A stretch of 64,000 bases of DNA from Polyangia bacterium (GTDB lineage Bacteria; Myxococcota_A; Polyangia; Nannocystales; Nannocystaceae): assembly GCA_030424595.1 (NCBI GenBank), contig JAUHWG010000026.1, positions 62,001-126,000 of the forward strand. Direction: 5' to 3'. A program made the translations under genes and the position numbers. Of this stretch, positions 8,396 to 17,709 are shown piece by piece (the stretch's first letter is position 1; each line of letters starts with the position of its first letter). The notes under the pieces are model-generated. The model saw nothing but the letters and a program-made list of their open reading frames with translations, ran no database searches and had not been told where the DNA came from.

Positions 8396-9871
8396 TCAAC
8401 CGCTCGTCTCGAGCTCGAGCGGTCGCCGCCCGACGACCGTGACCTTGGTGATCCGCTCGATAAAGGAAGTGCGCGATGAGCCCCGCCCGAGCTCGAGGTT
8501 CGAGACCTGGATCCGGTCGACATGGACCAGCGTCTCGCGCTCGCCCGCCGGCATGTCCGCCGTGCGCCCCTCACAGGGCACCAAGTACTCCGCGAACGAG
8601 TGCAGGGCCATCGGCACGCCCCCCTCATCACGGCCGAGGTAGAGCATGATGTGGTTCGGGAAGTGGAGCAGCACCAGGCCTCGCCAATGGGCCCTGTCGA
8701 TCACCTTGAGGCGCTCGACCTCCGAGAGACCCGGCCCGACCTCGATCACCTCGCCGGCGACCGCCTGATCGCTGCTGTGCCGCGGGAGGTCGACGCCGAA
8801 CCCCGCGAAGAGATCCATCAGGAAGCGCGAGCAGTCGCGCCCCTCGTGGTAGCCGCCCCAGCCGTAGAGCTGCCCGCGATAGCGAAAGGCGTCGGTGAGA
8901 AATTGCCGACGGGTCAGGGAGCGCCCGGTCGGCGCCCAGGCGAGCGCGTCGACCGGAGAGGCCTCGACGACCCCCCGCTCGGTGGCGACGAGGATCTCTC
9001 CGGGACCGCCCTTGCCTCCGCGCCCAGCGAGGAGCGGCGCCCGGCTCGCGAAGGGGATCCGGCGGAGCTCCCCCTGCGCGGTCCGGGCCTCGCCATCGCG
9101 CGACGCGACCATCCACGGGCCCAGGACGAAGGCCTCTCGCTCCTCGCGCGAGGTGAGAGCCGGGGAGAGCCCCGACGAGGCCGGGATCCAGCCGAGCACA
9201 TAGCCGGAGCGGGCCAAGAGGAGCTCATCGGACCACTGCATCAGCACCTGCACCGGCTCCTGAGCGCGGATCACAGAGCAGAGGTTGCGATCAAAGGCCG
9301 CGTCGAGGCTCGCTGTGAAGAGGCCGTCCAGGCGGGGACCGCAGTGCACGGGGACAGGCTCCAGAGCGACCCGGAGCTCCGGCTGGAGCCGCGGGAGCGC
9401 GTGGACCGGGGCGAGCGCGGCGGCCTCCTCCTCGCTCGGGACGGTCCCGTCCGCCCGAAAGTAGGCGCCCGCGGCCAGCTTGCCGCTGAGGTAGGCGAGG
9501 CGACGATCGACGGCTTCGACGATCCGCGGCGCCTGCACAGGGGCGAGGAGATCGTAGCGGACCCCGACAGACTCTGCGCCGATGGTCCGGTTGTGCTCGG
9601 CGATCGCCCCTGGCGAGAGCACCTCGGCGTCGAGCTCCGTCACCGCCGCGGTCCGCTCGAGCCAGTACTCCAGCGTGTCGTGCTCGGGGCGCACGCCCGG
9701 GAGGGACGCTGGCGCCGGCGCGCTCGCGGGACACTCGCTCTCGGCCGCCGCGGGCTCTGGCGCCTCCACCTCGGGGGTCTGCACCTCCTGCGGTCGCACG
9801 CTCGGTTCTCCGCAGCCCGCGAGCACGAGCCCAGCGCCGAGGAGCGCCGTCCGCAAGGCAGCTCCCCTCAT
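8396..9871 (-). CDS. SH3b/NlpC-P60 cell-wall peptidase lipoprotein
   Basis: The chosen ATG at 9871 gives MRGAALRTALLGAGLVLAGC, a clean lipoprotein signal. A frame 26 codons longer is open but would bury it. After a Glu/Pro-rich linker come an N-terminal NlpC-associated domain and SH3b-type strands. The C-terminal NlpC/P60 domain has the catalytic Cys in GRDCSRFLMDLF and the His in LHFPNHIMLYLGRDE. The family cleaves gamma-D-Glu-diaminopimelate bonds in stem peptides, so peptidoglycan recycling or remodelling in the periplasm is the likely role. It is divergent from the CapA-like gene across a 500-bp gap. Confidence 0.85.
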   Translation of the reverse strand: MRGAALRTALLGAGLVLAGCGEPSVRPQEVQTPEVEAPEPAAAESECPASAPAPASLPGVRPEHDTLEYWLERTAAVTELDAEVLSPGAIAEHNRTIGAESVGVRYDLLAPVQAPRIVEAVDRRLAYLSGKLAAGAYFRADGTVPSEEEAAALAPVHALPRLQPELRVALEPVPVHCGPRLDGLFTASLDAAFDRNLCSVIRAQEPVQVLMQWSDELLLARSGYVLGWIPASSGLSPALTSREEREAFVLGPWMVASRDGEARTAQGELRRIPFASRAPLLAGRGGKGGPGEILVATERGVVEASPVDALAWAPTGRSLTRRQFLTDAFRYRGQLYGWGGYHEGRDCSRFLMDLFAGFGVDLPRHSSDQAVAGEVIEVGPGLSEVERLKVIDRAHWRGLVLLHFPNHIMLYLGRDEGGVPMALHSFAEYLVPCEGRTADMPAGERETLVHVDRIQVSNLELGRGSSRTSFIERITKVTVVGRRPLELETSG

Positions 9872-10368
9872 CCACAGGAGAGGGCTCGCGATCCCTGAGC
9901 TGGGGCGCGTGGCGGCCACCAGACGATCATCTCGGGAGGAGGTCAACAAGGCTGGGTCCCCAGTGTACGGGCTCGCCGACCGTTGGCGAAATCAAAGCCG
10001 AGCGCGGCGCAGAGCCGCCGAAGATCGTCATGCGCGTCCCCCCTGCGCCCCGCCGCGATCGCCCCCCAAAGCGCCCACACCGGGCCTTCCGCGCTCTGTC
10101 GGGCGCGCGAGCCAGGAGAGCCGATCGCCTGCGTCCGAGGCACCACAGGCTGTCCTCGGCGCCGAGAGAGGCGCGCGAGCGGGCGCGCCGACCGGGTTGC
10201 GCGAGGGTGCCACCTTGGGGATACGCGCGCACGCCATCACCTCTTCCCGACTGGCCTCCCCTGCGCTTCCCTCCGCTCCCTGCGCTCCTCCCCGCTCGAC
10301 CGCCTCGCCCCCCCGGCGCCTCGGACCAACTCGCCCAGCCCGCGTCGCCCGTGCTATCTCCAGAGTCG
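9872..10368. other. divergent intergenic region
   Basis: This gap separates the divergently read peptidase and CapA-like genes and should hold both promoters, although I cannot point to convincing -35/-10 boxes. A minus-strand frame ending near 9943 contains GPVWALWGAIAAGRRGDAHD and LCAALGFDFANG, which look protein-like and may be the tail of a lost gene. Nothing else in it is interpretable. Confidence 0.4.
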
Positions 10369-11838
10369 GTGCAGCCCCAAGACCCGGCAACTCGGCGCCC
10401 TGAAGGTACCCAGCGTCGGATCGCGCGGGACCGACGGCGTAGGCTCCCGCTCGCCGTCCCCTTCGCCCTCCTCGCCTGTGTCGGTCGACCTCCGGGCGGA
10501 GACGCCGAACCTCCGCCCCCCACGGCAGTCGCCCCTAGCCCCGCACAGATCGCGCCCGCCGGTGTTGCCCCGCCGCGGCCCGAACCGCCCAGCGAAGCGC
10601 CCTCAGCCGAGGCCGCCGACGAACCCGAGCCGGCTCCTCCGGCCCCGCCCCTCCCCGACACCTATCTCGCCTTCGCGACCGCCTGCGGCGAGCCCTCCCT
10701 CGGAGAGACCGGCGACGATGCGGGCAATTCGGGCGAGGACAAGGCTCCAAGCCCCTCTGCGAGCCCCGGCGCGACCGTCACGATCGCCGCGGTCGGCGAC
10801 GTTCTCCTCCACCACGAGCTCCAGATCCAGGCCTTCGCCGCCGACGATCGCCACCGCGCGCTGTGGCGCTCCATCGAGGATCTCCTCGGCGCCGCCGACA
10901 TCACCTACGCCAACCTCGAAGGGCCGATGGCCGCGGGGATCGACAGGAACGGCGAGGACGTCGGTGATCCCGGCGAGGTCTTCGACAGGGTCGTCTACAC
11001 CGCCTACCCCCGCTTCAATTTTCACCCCAGCGTCGCCGTCGATCTCAAGCGCTCCGGCGTCGACGTCGTCTCGACCGCCAACAACCACGCGCTCGACCGA
11101 CAGGCGATCGGCGTCGACCGGACCATCGACGCCCTCAAGGCCGCAGGCCTCGCCTACACCGGGACCCGCCGCGGCGACGACAGCGAGGGTCCGTGGCACA
11201 CCGTGATCCGCCGCAAGGGGCTGCGGGTCGCCTTCATCGCCTGCACCGGCCTCCTCAACGTCCGCCCGGACAGCGGCGGCCAGGTGCTCCGCTGCCGCGG
11301 CAAGGACTTCGAGCGTCGGGTCGCCGCCCTCGCCAAGAACCGGAGGATCGACGCGGTGATCGTCACCCCCCATTGGGGCAAGGAGTACGAGCCCGAGCCC
11401 CGCCAGCGAGAGATCGAGCTCGCCCACCGCTGGGCCGAGGCCGGCGCCACCGCGATCATCGGCTCCCACCCGCACGTGCTCCAGCCGTGGGAGCTCTACC
11501 GGACAGCCGACGACCGCGAGGTGATGATCCACTACTCCCTGGGCAACTTCGCGAGTCACCAGCCCGAGCTGCCCAAGCGCTCGACGATCCTCCTCTACCT
11601 CGGCATCGGCCGTGACGGCGACGGGATCACCCGCGTCCGCGGCGTCCGCTACCTGCCGCTGCATGTCCGCCAGGACGGCGAGGAGTTCTTCGTCGAGTCG
11701 GTCGATCGGGTCGGCGGTCCTGCGGACGCGCGCGAGCTCATCGTCAAGATGTACGGCGAGGCGAACCTCATCGCCCCCGACGAGCCCCTCGAGGTAGCCC
11801 CCCACTGCGATCCCAGCTGGCGCCCCTCAGGGTCCTAG
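10369..11838 (+). CDS. CapA-like metallophosphatase-fold lipoprotein
   Basis: The C-terminal 350 residues match the PGA_cap family related to poly-gamma-glutamate capsule protein CapA. Recognisable motifs are VGDVLLHHEL, YANLEGPM, VVSTANNHALDR, VTPHWGKEYE and IIGSHPHVLQPWEL, which carry the expected metal-binding Asp, Asn and His residues of this metallophosphatase-like fold. A frame beginning at 10030 is open, but its first 110 codons look non-coding. I prefer GTG at 10369 because it is followed by a basic stretch and the lipobox-like FALLACVG. A Pro/Ala-rich linker follows. No capsule genes lie nearby. The TAG stop is embedded in CTAG, where a repeat relic begins. Confidence 0.75.
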   Translation: MQPQDPATRRPEGTQRRIARDRRRRLPLAVPFALLACVGRPPGGDAEPPPPTAVAPSPAQIAPAGVAPPRPEPPSEAPSAEAADEPEPAPPAPPLPDTYLAFATACGEPSLGETGDDAGNSGEDKAPSPSASPGATVTIAAVGDVLLHHELQIQAFAADDRHRALWRSIEDLLGAADITYANLEGPMAAGIDRNGEDVGDPGEVFDRVVYTAYPRFNFHPSVAVDLKRSGVDVVSTANNHALDRQAIGVDRTIDALKAAGLAYTGTRRGDDSEGPWHTVIRRKGLRVAFIACTGLLNVRPDSGGQVLRCRGKDFERRVAALAKNRRIDAVIVTPHWGKEYEPEPRQREIELAHRWAEAGATAIIGSHPHVLQPWELYRTADDREVMIHYSLGNFASHQPELPKRSTILLYLGIGRDGDGITRVRGVRYLPLHVRQDGEEFFVESVDRVGGPADARELIVKMYGEANLIAPDEPLEVAPHCDPSWRPSGS

Positions 11839-11927
11839 CGGCCGCTAGCAGCAGGCTGCGTTGCCTCTCGCAGGGGCCCCACGATCCCGGCGCGAGAGCA
11901 CACGGGACCTCCACCACCGCCTCCTAG
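11835..11927. repeat. relic of the CTAG-ended short repeat (family 2)
   Basis: The gap between the CapA-like stop and the Sua5 stop is bounded by CTAG on both sides. Its right half, CGGCGCGAGAGCACACGGGA followed by CCTCCACCACCGCCTCCTAG, resembles one end of the fuller copy at 24405-24567. The final CTAG includes the TAG stop of the minus-strand Sua5 gene, and the first CTAG includes the TAG stop of the plus-strand gene. The left half is not clearly similar. Confidence 0.5.
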
Positions 11928-12976
11928 CCGAGCGCGGCCCGGCGGAGGCGATCCATCAACGCTCGACCTATCCCGAGCTCGGGCACTGTGACCGCGAGGA
12001 TCCGTTCGACCGAGAGCTCGTCGAGGGTCCGCAGCGCTGCGAAGAGCGAGCGCGCGTACTCCTGCGAGGTGCTCCCGAGGCGGAGCCAGGAGACCCCGCT
12101 GAGCTGCGGATCCTCCCCCTGCCCCGGACCGCCGTCGATCACCCCGAGACGGAGACCATCCCCGGCGAGCTCCCTCGATCGACGCTGGAGCATCGCAGGC
12201 TCGACCAGCTCGACCTTCGCCCGCGGCGCGTAGTGGCGATGACGCAGGCCCGGGGAGCGGGCGAGCGCCTCCCCGTGGGCGTCCCGCACGGCGCCGATCT
12301 TCGCCGCCAACGCCTCCCGCGTGATCGCCCCCTGGCGCAGGAGCAGCGGCGCATCCCCGCCCTTCTCTCCGCTCGCTCCGCTCCCACCGCGGGGCCCGAG
12401 CTCGCTCAGATCGAGCACGGTCGACTCGATCCCGTGCTCCGTCGGCCCGCCGTCGACGATCATCGCGATCCGACCGTCCAGATCCGCGGCGACATGCGCC
12501 GCCAGGGTCGGGCTCGGGCGACCCGAGCGGTTCGCCGAGGGGGCCGCGAGCGGTCGACCGCAGGCGCGGATGATCGCCCGCGCGACGGGATGCGCCGGCA
12601 CCCTGACCGCGACCGTCGCGAGGCCCGCGCTGACGATCGCCGGGACCACATCACGACGACGGAGCACGAGCGTCAGCGGCCCCGGCCAGAACGCGGCCGC
12701 GAGCTCAAAGGCGAGCTGCGGCGGACGCTCGACGATCCCCTCGAGCTCGCCCGCCTCGCTAAGGTGCAAGATCAGCGGGTTGTCGGCGGGTCGACCCTTG
12801 GCCGCGAAGATCCTGGCGACGGCCGCAGGGTTCAACCCGTCCGCCGCGAGGCCGTAGACCGTCTCGGTCGGCATCGCGACCAGGCCCCCCTCGCGGAGGA
12901 TCACGCCGGCACTGGCGATCGTCTCCGGGTCCGCCGGGCGTACAGGGGTCTCCGTCACGGGCGCACCATAGATCAC
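11924..12976 (-). CDS. sua5: threonylcarbamoyl-AMP synthase, long Sua5 type
   Basis: The protein (350 residues, GTG start) has a YrdC/Sua5 domain in its first 210 residues: GGLVAMPTETVYGLAADGLN, KGRPADNPLILH, FWPGPLTLVLRR and CGRPLAAPSANRSGRPSPT. It also has the extra C-terminal Sua5 domain, which the short TsaC form lacks. Sua5 makes threonylcarbamoyl-AMP from Thr, bicarbonate and ATP for t6A37 modification of ANN-decoding tRNAs in the cytoplasm. The KxR/SxN set for nucleotide binding is visible (KGRPADNP and SANRSG). The TAG stop coincides with a repeat terminus. Function is well supported by motifs; the exact start between GTG 12976 and GTG 12958 is open. Confidence 0.92.
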   Translation of the reverse strand: MIYGAPVTETPVRPADPETIASAGVILREGGLVAMPTETVYGLAADGLNPAAVARIFAAKGRPADNPLILHLSEAGELEGIVERPPQLAFELAAAFWPGPLTLVLRRRDVVPAIVSAGLATVAVRVPAHPVARAIIRACGRPLAAPSANRSGRPSPTLAAHVAADLDGRIAMIVDGGPTEHGIESTVLDLSELGPRGGSGASGEKGGDAPLLLRQGAITREALAAKIGAVRDAHGEALARSPGLRHRHYAPRAKVELVEPAMLQRRSRELAGDGLRLGVIDGGPGQGEDPQLSGVSWLRLGSTSQEYARSLFAALRTLDELSVERILAVTVPELGIGRALMDRLRRAALG

Positions 12977-13324
12977 GACCGCGCGCCGGCGGGATCATCC
13001 TCAACAGCGCCGACAGGCGGCTCTCTCCGGGCGCGACACCTCGCTCTCATGCCGCGCAGGAGGCCACCGCGCCGAGCCCGATGACCCCTGGCCGACGTCC
13101 CCGAGAAGACGCACGACTCACCGAAGAACGGAGTCCGCCCGTCGGCCCCCGGCACCGGCTCGATGGTTCGCAAACCCCAACTAGGTACACGGCGGCGACA
13201 GCGGCCCGAAATTTGCGAGATCGAACCATGTTCTGCCGCAGACCTCCGCTTTTTCGCCGGATCGATTGATATCGCGCCCCACTGCGAGTATGAACGGCGC
13301 CCGCGCGAACGCGCGCGGAGCAAG
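12977..13324. other. divergent intergenic region
   Basis: This is 350 bp between the start of the Sua5 gene and the start of the beta-helix lipoprotein. Promoters for both should lie here. The right third is less GC-rich (GATCGATTGATATCGC near 13259-13274). I see no gene, repeat or clear hairpin. Confidence 0.4.
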
Positions 13325-14965
13325 ATGAGCATGAAAACTCGCAGCATCATCCTCTCGGCACCCCTTCTGCTCCTCTTCGCCGCCTGCGCGGAGCCTGAGG
13401 AGGGTGAAGACAACCTCTCCAACTTCAGCGCCACCGCGAACTCGGGCGCCTCCGTCGGCGAGAGCTCGATCGGCATCTCCTCGCTAGGCACCTCAGTCTC
13501 GGCTTCTGGCTCGGCCTCCGCCTCTGCCTCCGCCTCGAGCACCGACGGCACCGACGGCACCGGCACCGACACCGACACCGACACCGGCGTCATCGACACT
13601 GACACCGACGGCACCGACTCGAGCACCAGCGGCGACACCGACACCACCGACGGCACCGACTCGAGCACCAGCGGCGACACCGACACCACCGGCACCACCG
13701 GAGATACGGACGGCACCACGGGCGACACCGACACCACCGGTATGGAGTTCCCCGACGACGCGATCTTCGTCCACGGCGAGGACGGTCTCGACTCCAACCC
13801 CGGCACCGCCGACGAGCCCAAGCGGACCATCCAGGCCGGCATCACCGCCGCCGCGGAGCTCCCCGAGGGCAAGGTGTACGTCGCCGAGGGCACCTACGAG
13901 CTCGACTTCCAAAACAACAAGTACATCACCCTCGTCGACGGCGTCTCCCTCTACGGGGGCTACAGCGCCGACGACTGGGAGGTCCGCAACATCAGCGACA
14001 CCCCCTCGGTGCTCATCGACAAGAGCGCCTCCGGAGGCTCGAGCTCAGAGCCGAACCGGGCCCTCGACGGTGGCGACGATGTCGGACCCGACACCGTCGT
14101 CGACGGCTTCACGATCCAGGGCGGGACCGGCTCCTACGCCACAGCCGTTCGCGTCTACAAGTCCGAGCCGACCTTCACCAACAACACGATCATCGGCGGC
14201 GCCGCCGACGGGCTCACCTCCTACGGCGTCTGGATCCTCGACGCCGAGCCCACCTTCACCGAGAACGATATCCGCGCAGGCGTCGCGGCCGGCCTCACCC
14301 GCGGCTACGGTGTGTTCATCAACAACAACGCCCACGCGGTCATCGACGGCAACCACATCCACGGCGGCGGTGGCGGCAGCTACTCCACGGGGATCGCGGT
14401 CTACTCGTCAAACCCGATGATCTACAACAACGTGATCAACGGGGGCAGCGGATCGAGCAACGTCCGGTCCATCGAGCTCAGCACTGCATCGCCGTCGATC
14501 TACAACAACACGATCATCAGCGAGAAGCCCTCGACGGCCTACGGAGTCTTCATCAGCTCGAACTCTCAGCCGAAGATCGATAACAACATCATCACCCTCG
14601 CCAGCTACTGCATCTACGAGGGCTCCAACACCGCCAAGTCGGCCTCGATCCGCAACAACGATCTCATGTGCACCAACTACGCCGCGCGGATCGGCTGGAG
14701 CGCCAAGACCCACACGGACCTCGCGCCGATGGAGCTCGACTGCAAGAACGGCGGCGGCTTGGCCTCCGGCAACATCAAGATCGAGCCGACCTTCGTCGAC
14801 ATCGCCAAGAACGACGCTCACCTCCTGGGTGACGGCGACACCTTCTGCGATCTCAGCCAGGGCGCGATGGACCACTCGATGAGCTTCACCCTCGACCGCG
14901 ACCGCGAGGAGCGCAGCGACCCGTGGAGCATCGGCGCCCACGAGCTCGACGGCGCTTGCAAGTAG
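13325..14965 (+). CDS. right-handed beta-helix surface lipoprotein
   Basis: ATG at 13325 (or 13331) follows GGAG and gives MSMKTRSIILSAPLLLLFAA then the lipobox Cys. Residues 35-140 are a Ser/Thr/Asp/Gly linker rich in TDTDGT-type repeats. From about 140 the sequence matches DUF1565/NosD-like parallel beta-helices: IFVHGEDGLDSNPGTADEPK, KVYVAEGTYELD and LYGGYSADDWEVRN. Repeating coils such as NTIIGGAADG, NDIRAGVAAG and NHIHGGGGG follow. The fold is typical of exposed polysaccharide-binding or adhesin-like proteins, but no enzyme site is obvious. The earlier frame from 13163 is excluded because it would precede the signal peptide by 54 non-coding-like codons. Confidence 0.85.
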   Translation: MSMKTRSIILSAPLLLLFAACAEPEEGEDNLSNFSATANSGASVGESSIGISSLGTSVSASGSASASASASSTDGTDGTGTDTDTDTGVIDTDTDGTDSSTSGDTDTTDGTDSSTSGDTDTTGTTGDTDGTTGDTDTTGMEFPDDAIFVHGEDGLDSNPGTADEPKRTIQAGITAAAELPEGKVYVAEGTYELDFQNNKYITLVDGVSLYGGYSADDWEVRNISDTPSVLIDKSASGGSSSEPNRALDGGDDVGPDTVVDGFTIQGGTGSYATAVRVYKSEPTFTNNTIIGGAADGLTSYGVWILDAEPTFTENDIRAGVAAGLTRGYGVFINNNAHAVIDGNHIHGGGGGSYSTGIAVYSSNPMIYNNVINGGSGSSNVRSIELSTASPSIYNNTIISEKPSTAYGVFISSNSQPKIDNNIITLASYCIYEGSNTAKSASIRNNDLMCTNYAARIGWSAKTHTDLAPMELDCKNGGGLASGNIKIEPTFVDIAKNDAHLLGDGDTFCDLSQGAMDHSMSFTLDRDREERSDPWSIGAHELDGACK

Positions 14966-15018
14966 GCGACCGCTCCCGGAGACGCAGGGCGGCGCAGGCC
15001 TCGGCCAGCGCTGCCCTT

Positions 15019-15062
15019 TTTCGTGGTTGTCGTGGTTGTCGTGGTCGTCGTGGTCGTCCTGA
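15019..15062. repeat. 9-bp tandem repeat after the beta-helix gene
   Basis: About four and a half copies of a GTCGTGGTT/GTCGTGGTC unit lie 50-100 bp after the lipoprotein stop. Read on the other strand the unit is GACAACCAC/GACGACCAC, so it starts with GAC like the 9-bp arrays at 7518, 39040 and 40359. It runs directly into the half copy of the CTAG-ended repeat. Confidence 0.8.
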
Positions 15063-15065
15063 TTC

Positions 15066-15126
15066 GACGGGGCCGAGAGGGGCGACGAGGGCTTGAGCGC
15101 GCGGGACTTTTGCCACGGCCTGCTAG
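15066..15126. repeat. half copy of the CTAG-ended short repeat (family 2)
   Basis: GACGGGGCCGAGAGGGGCGA through GCGCGGGACTTTTGCCACGG and the closing CTGCTAG at 15121-15126 match the right half of the copy at 24405-24567 nearly base for base. The left half is missing; the 9-bp tandem array takes its place. Its closing CTAG is shared with the first CTAG of the larger element that begins at 15123. Confidence 0.8.
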
Positions 15127-16726
15127 GCCTAAAGTAAGCGCTGGTGTGAAACCGACCCCCAGTTCCGTGTAGAAGTGCACTCACGCGGACTTTTGCCGCC
15201 CGAGTTCTCGGGCGCGGGTGAAGGCTCACCTCCTGCTTGGCGACGGGCGGAGCTCGGAGGCTGAAGGCGGGCGGGCGAGGGGCGACGAGGCGGGTCCCTC
15301 GCGGACGCGGGTCCTCCCATGCCACGTGCTCGCCACGGGTGGGGCAGAGGTGCTTGAAGAGACAGGTACGCGTGTCTCCGCGCGAGGCACGGGTCCTCCC
15401 GCTGCGTCCCACCCGTCGCCCCTCGCTCGCCCGAGCAAGTCTGTCGGGGCTCCGCTTGCGAGTACGTGGATCGCTTGCTCGCGTCGGTCCTCGCTCGGTA
15501 CGTGCTCGTCGCGACTCTCGACGATGATGAGAAACAACGCGCATCGTCGGCCGAACTTCGGTCCGTGTCGAAGTCCAAGCGAGCGCGAGCCTCCGAGGCC
15601 CCAGTGAGAACACCGAGCGGGACAACTCGCGCGAGTCATCTCAAGGCCGACTGTCGGCGAGAACGGAGCCCACAGGCAAGCGCTCGACCGAAGTGCAAGA
15701 GCTTCGAGCCTCCGCCGGTAGAGTTGGTCGTCGACCCGGATCCTGTGACTCCCTCCGCTGGGCTCACGCTCGCGGCTCGATCGCCTCAAGCTCCGGCGCT
15801 CGATCAGCGGCCGCGTGAAGGTCTTCGAGAACAAGCGCGGCTACGATGAGGCGACGGATGTCCTGAGCCACGTCTACAACCTCTTCATCGGCGGCAGCTG
15901 CATCGAGGACATCGACAAGATGCAGGCCGACGAAGGCGTACGGAGGATCGTCGGGATTGACCAGATCCCCGACCCGACGACCGCGGGGGACTTCCTCCGG
16001 CGTCTCGATCCCGAGAGCCAAGAGAAGCTCAACCAAGCGATCGATGAGGCGCACGAGCAGGTCTGGCGCCAGCGAAACGGGCGACGGAAAGCCCCATGGG
16101 CCGTGGTCGACCTCGACTCTCATGTCCACCCGGTCTACGGCTCGAAGAAGAGCGGCAGCGGCCGAGCGCTCTTCCGGGTGTGCTCGGGTCGCCGACGGTC
16201 GGCCTTCTGGTGGCTCGCGCGAGTCGTCCCGCTCGGTGTTCTCACAGGCGTTTCGGAGGCTCTCGATCGCTCTGGCTTCGGTACGGACCGAAGTTCGACC
16301 GGCGATGCGCGTTGCTCATCATCGTCGAGAGTCTCGACGAGCATGTGTCGAGAGAAGGTCTGCACTCACGAGTCCTCTACGCACCCGGTAGCGGAGCCCA
16401 GGACGACTTGCTCGGGCGAGCGAGGGGCGACGGGTGGGACGCAGCGGGAGGACCCGTGCCTCGCGCGGAGACACGCGTACCCTGTCTCTTCAAGCAGACC
16501 AGCCTATCCCGTGGCGAGCACGTGGCATGGGAGGACCCGCGTCCGCGAGGGACCCGCCTCGTCGCCCCTCGCCCGCCCGCCGACAGCCCCCAAGCTCCGC
16601 CCCTCGCGAATCACGAGGTGAGCGCTCACCCACACGGATACAGCGCGAAGCGCAAACCCCGTGTCACTGACGAATTCTACGCGGGCTGTCTAGGACGCCT
16701 CACAGCAGCGCTTATTTCAGGGCTAG
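15123..16726. mobile_element. 1.6-kb element with long inverted repeats around an IS1380-like remnant
   Basis: The element is bounded by CTAG at both ends. Its termini are GCCTAAAGTAAGCGCTGG on the left and the complement of CCCTGAAATAAGCGCTG on the right. About 567 bp at each end (15123-15690 and 16160-16726) are imperfect inverted copies of each other. The 470-bp centre carries a broken IS1380-family transposase. The same termini and outer sequence, without the centre, form a 495-bp copy at 41917-42411. The right CTAG contains the TAG stop of the kinase gene. CTAG is the likely duplicated target. Confidence 0.8.
15785..16145 (+). pseudogene. IS1380-family transposase fragment
   Basis: One frame reads LRRSISGRVKVFENKRGYDE, then ATDVLSHVYNLFIGGSCIED, PDPTTAGDFLRRL, and ends VVDLDSHVHPVYGSKKSG. 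This is the N-terminal part of an IS1380-type DDE transposase up to the first catalytic Asp region (VDLDSHVHP in place of the usual LDIDAT). The rest of the catalytic domain, several hundred codons, is replaced by the inverted-repeat arm. No start codon with a ribosome site is visible and upstream similarity fades at about 15780. The fragment cannot encode an active enzyme. Confidence 0.75.
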
Positions 16727-17709
16727 GCGCCGCCCATGCCGACGCTCTGGATCAGCTTCGACAGCTCCGTCATCGCGCCCTTCATCTCCGACGCATCCTT
16801 GAAGCGACCCTGGACCTGCTTCGAGCATGCCTTGAAGAAGAAGGCATCGATCGCATCCCGGAGCTCCTTCGGCACGTCCGTCGACATGTAGTGGCTGACT
16901 GGCACCGGGTCACGCTCGCGGTGAGCCCGGAGGAGCTGACGCGGGTGCTGTTCGAAGAGATCCTCGAAGGGGTGGCGGCCGCCGGTCACCAGCTCGAAGA
17001 AGGTCATCCCGAGGGCGTAGAGATCGGCGCGGTGGTCGATGTAGCCCCCGGCGATGGTCTGCTCCGGGGCGATGTAGCGGGGATCGCCCATCACGTGCGC
17101 CTTGCTCTGCGGGGTCAGATCGCTGAGATCCCGGGCGACGCCGAAGTCGAGCAGCTTGACCACCCGCAGCAGGGGATCGTGCGAGTCGCGGGTGACGAAG
17201 ACGTTCGACGGCTTGATGTCGCAGTGGACGATCCGCCGCAGGTGGACGTAGCGCAGCGCCTCCAGGACCTGGAGGAAGATCTCGGCGATCACCGGCACCG
17301 GCACCGGCGTGCCGTTGTCGATGAACCAGCCGACGTCCTTGCCGCGCAGGTACTCCATCGCGAACCAGAGGAGGCCGAATTCCTCGGCGGTCCCGACCTG
17401 CATCACCCGGACGAGGTTGTTGTGCATGAAGTTCGCGCACATCCTCGCCTCGCGCCGGAAGTGGCGATGGGCCCACTCCGGCACGTCGTTCTTCATCACC
17501 TTGAGGGCGACGTAGCGGTTCATCAGGCGATCAAACGCCTTGTAGACCTTGCTCATCCCGCCCTCGCCGAGCCGCTGGACGATCTCGAACTGGCTGCCAC
17601 ACTTGACGACCGTGCCGGTCGGCAGATCTGTCCCTTGGTACCCGTAGTATTCGGAGGCGCTCGTCGACGTGCCGCCGCCGCTGCCGGGGGTGCGGGTCTC
17701 GTTACTCAT
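16723..17709 (-). CDS. cytoplasmic Ser/Thr protein kinase
   Basis: From ATG at 17707-17709 the 328-residue product has a short Ser/Gly-rich head and one complete Hanks-type kinase domain. Motifs are RLGEGGMSKVYKA (glycine loop), VALKVMK (catalytic Lys), IVHCDIKPSNVFV (HCD in place of HRD, Asp retained), LLDFGVAR, DPRYIAPEQ and RADLYALGMTFFELVTG. There is no membrane segment or sensor domain, so it is a stand-alone cytoplasmic kinase. An open frame continues 170 codons upstream but lacks coding character. The 8-bp palindrome GTGTACAC lies at 17728-17735, 18 bp upstream of the start, and could be an operator. The TAG stop is shared with a transposon terminus. Confidence 0.9.
   Translation of the reverse strand: MSNETRTPGSGGGTSTSASEYYGYQGTDLPTGTVVKCGSQFEIVQRLGEGGMSKVYKAFDRLMNRYVALKVMKNDVPEWAHRHFRREARMCANFMHNNLVRVMQVGTAEEFGLLWFAMEYLRGKDVGWFIDNGTPVPVPVIAEIFLQVLEALRYVHLRRIVHCDIKPSNVFVTRDSHDPLLRVVKLLDFGVARDLSDLTPQSKAHVMGDPRYIAPEQTIAGGYIDHRADLYALGMTFFELVTGGRHPFEDLFEQHPRQLLRAHRERDPVPVSHYMSTDVPKELRDAIDAFFFKACSKQVQGRFKDASEMKGAMTELSKLIQSVGMGGA

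Noticed and set aside
10030-10368. N-terminal extension of the CapA-like protein
   Set aside because: The extra 113 codons are Arg/Pro-rich with no domain and would bury the signal sequence. GTG at 10369 fits better.
16146-16621. Continuation of the transposase frame into the inverted-repeat arm
   Set aside because: Similarity to IS1380 transposases ends at about 16145. The rest is the complement of the left arm, and similar frames appear at each arm copy only because the DNA repeats.
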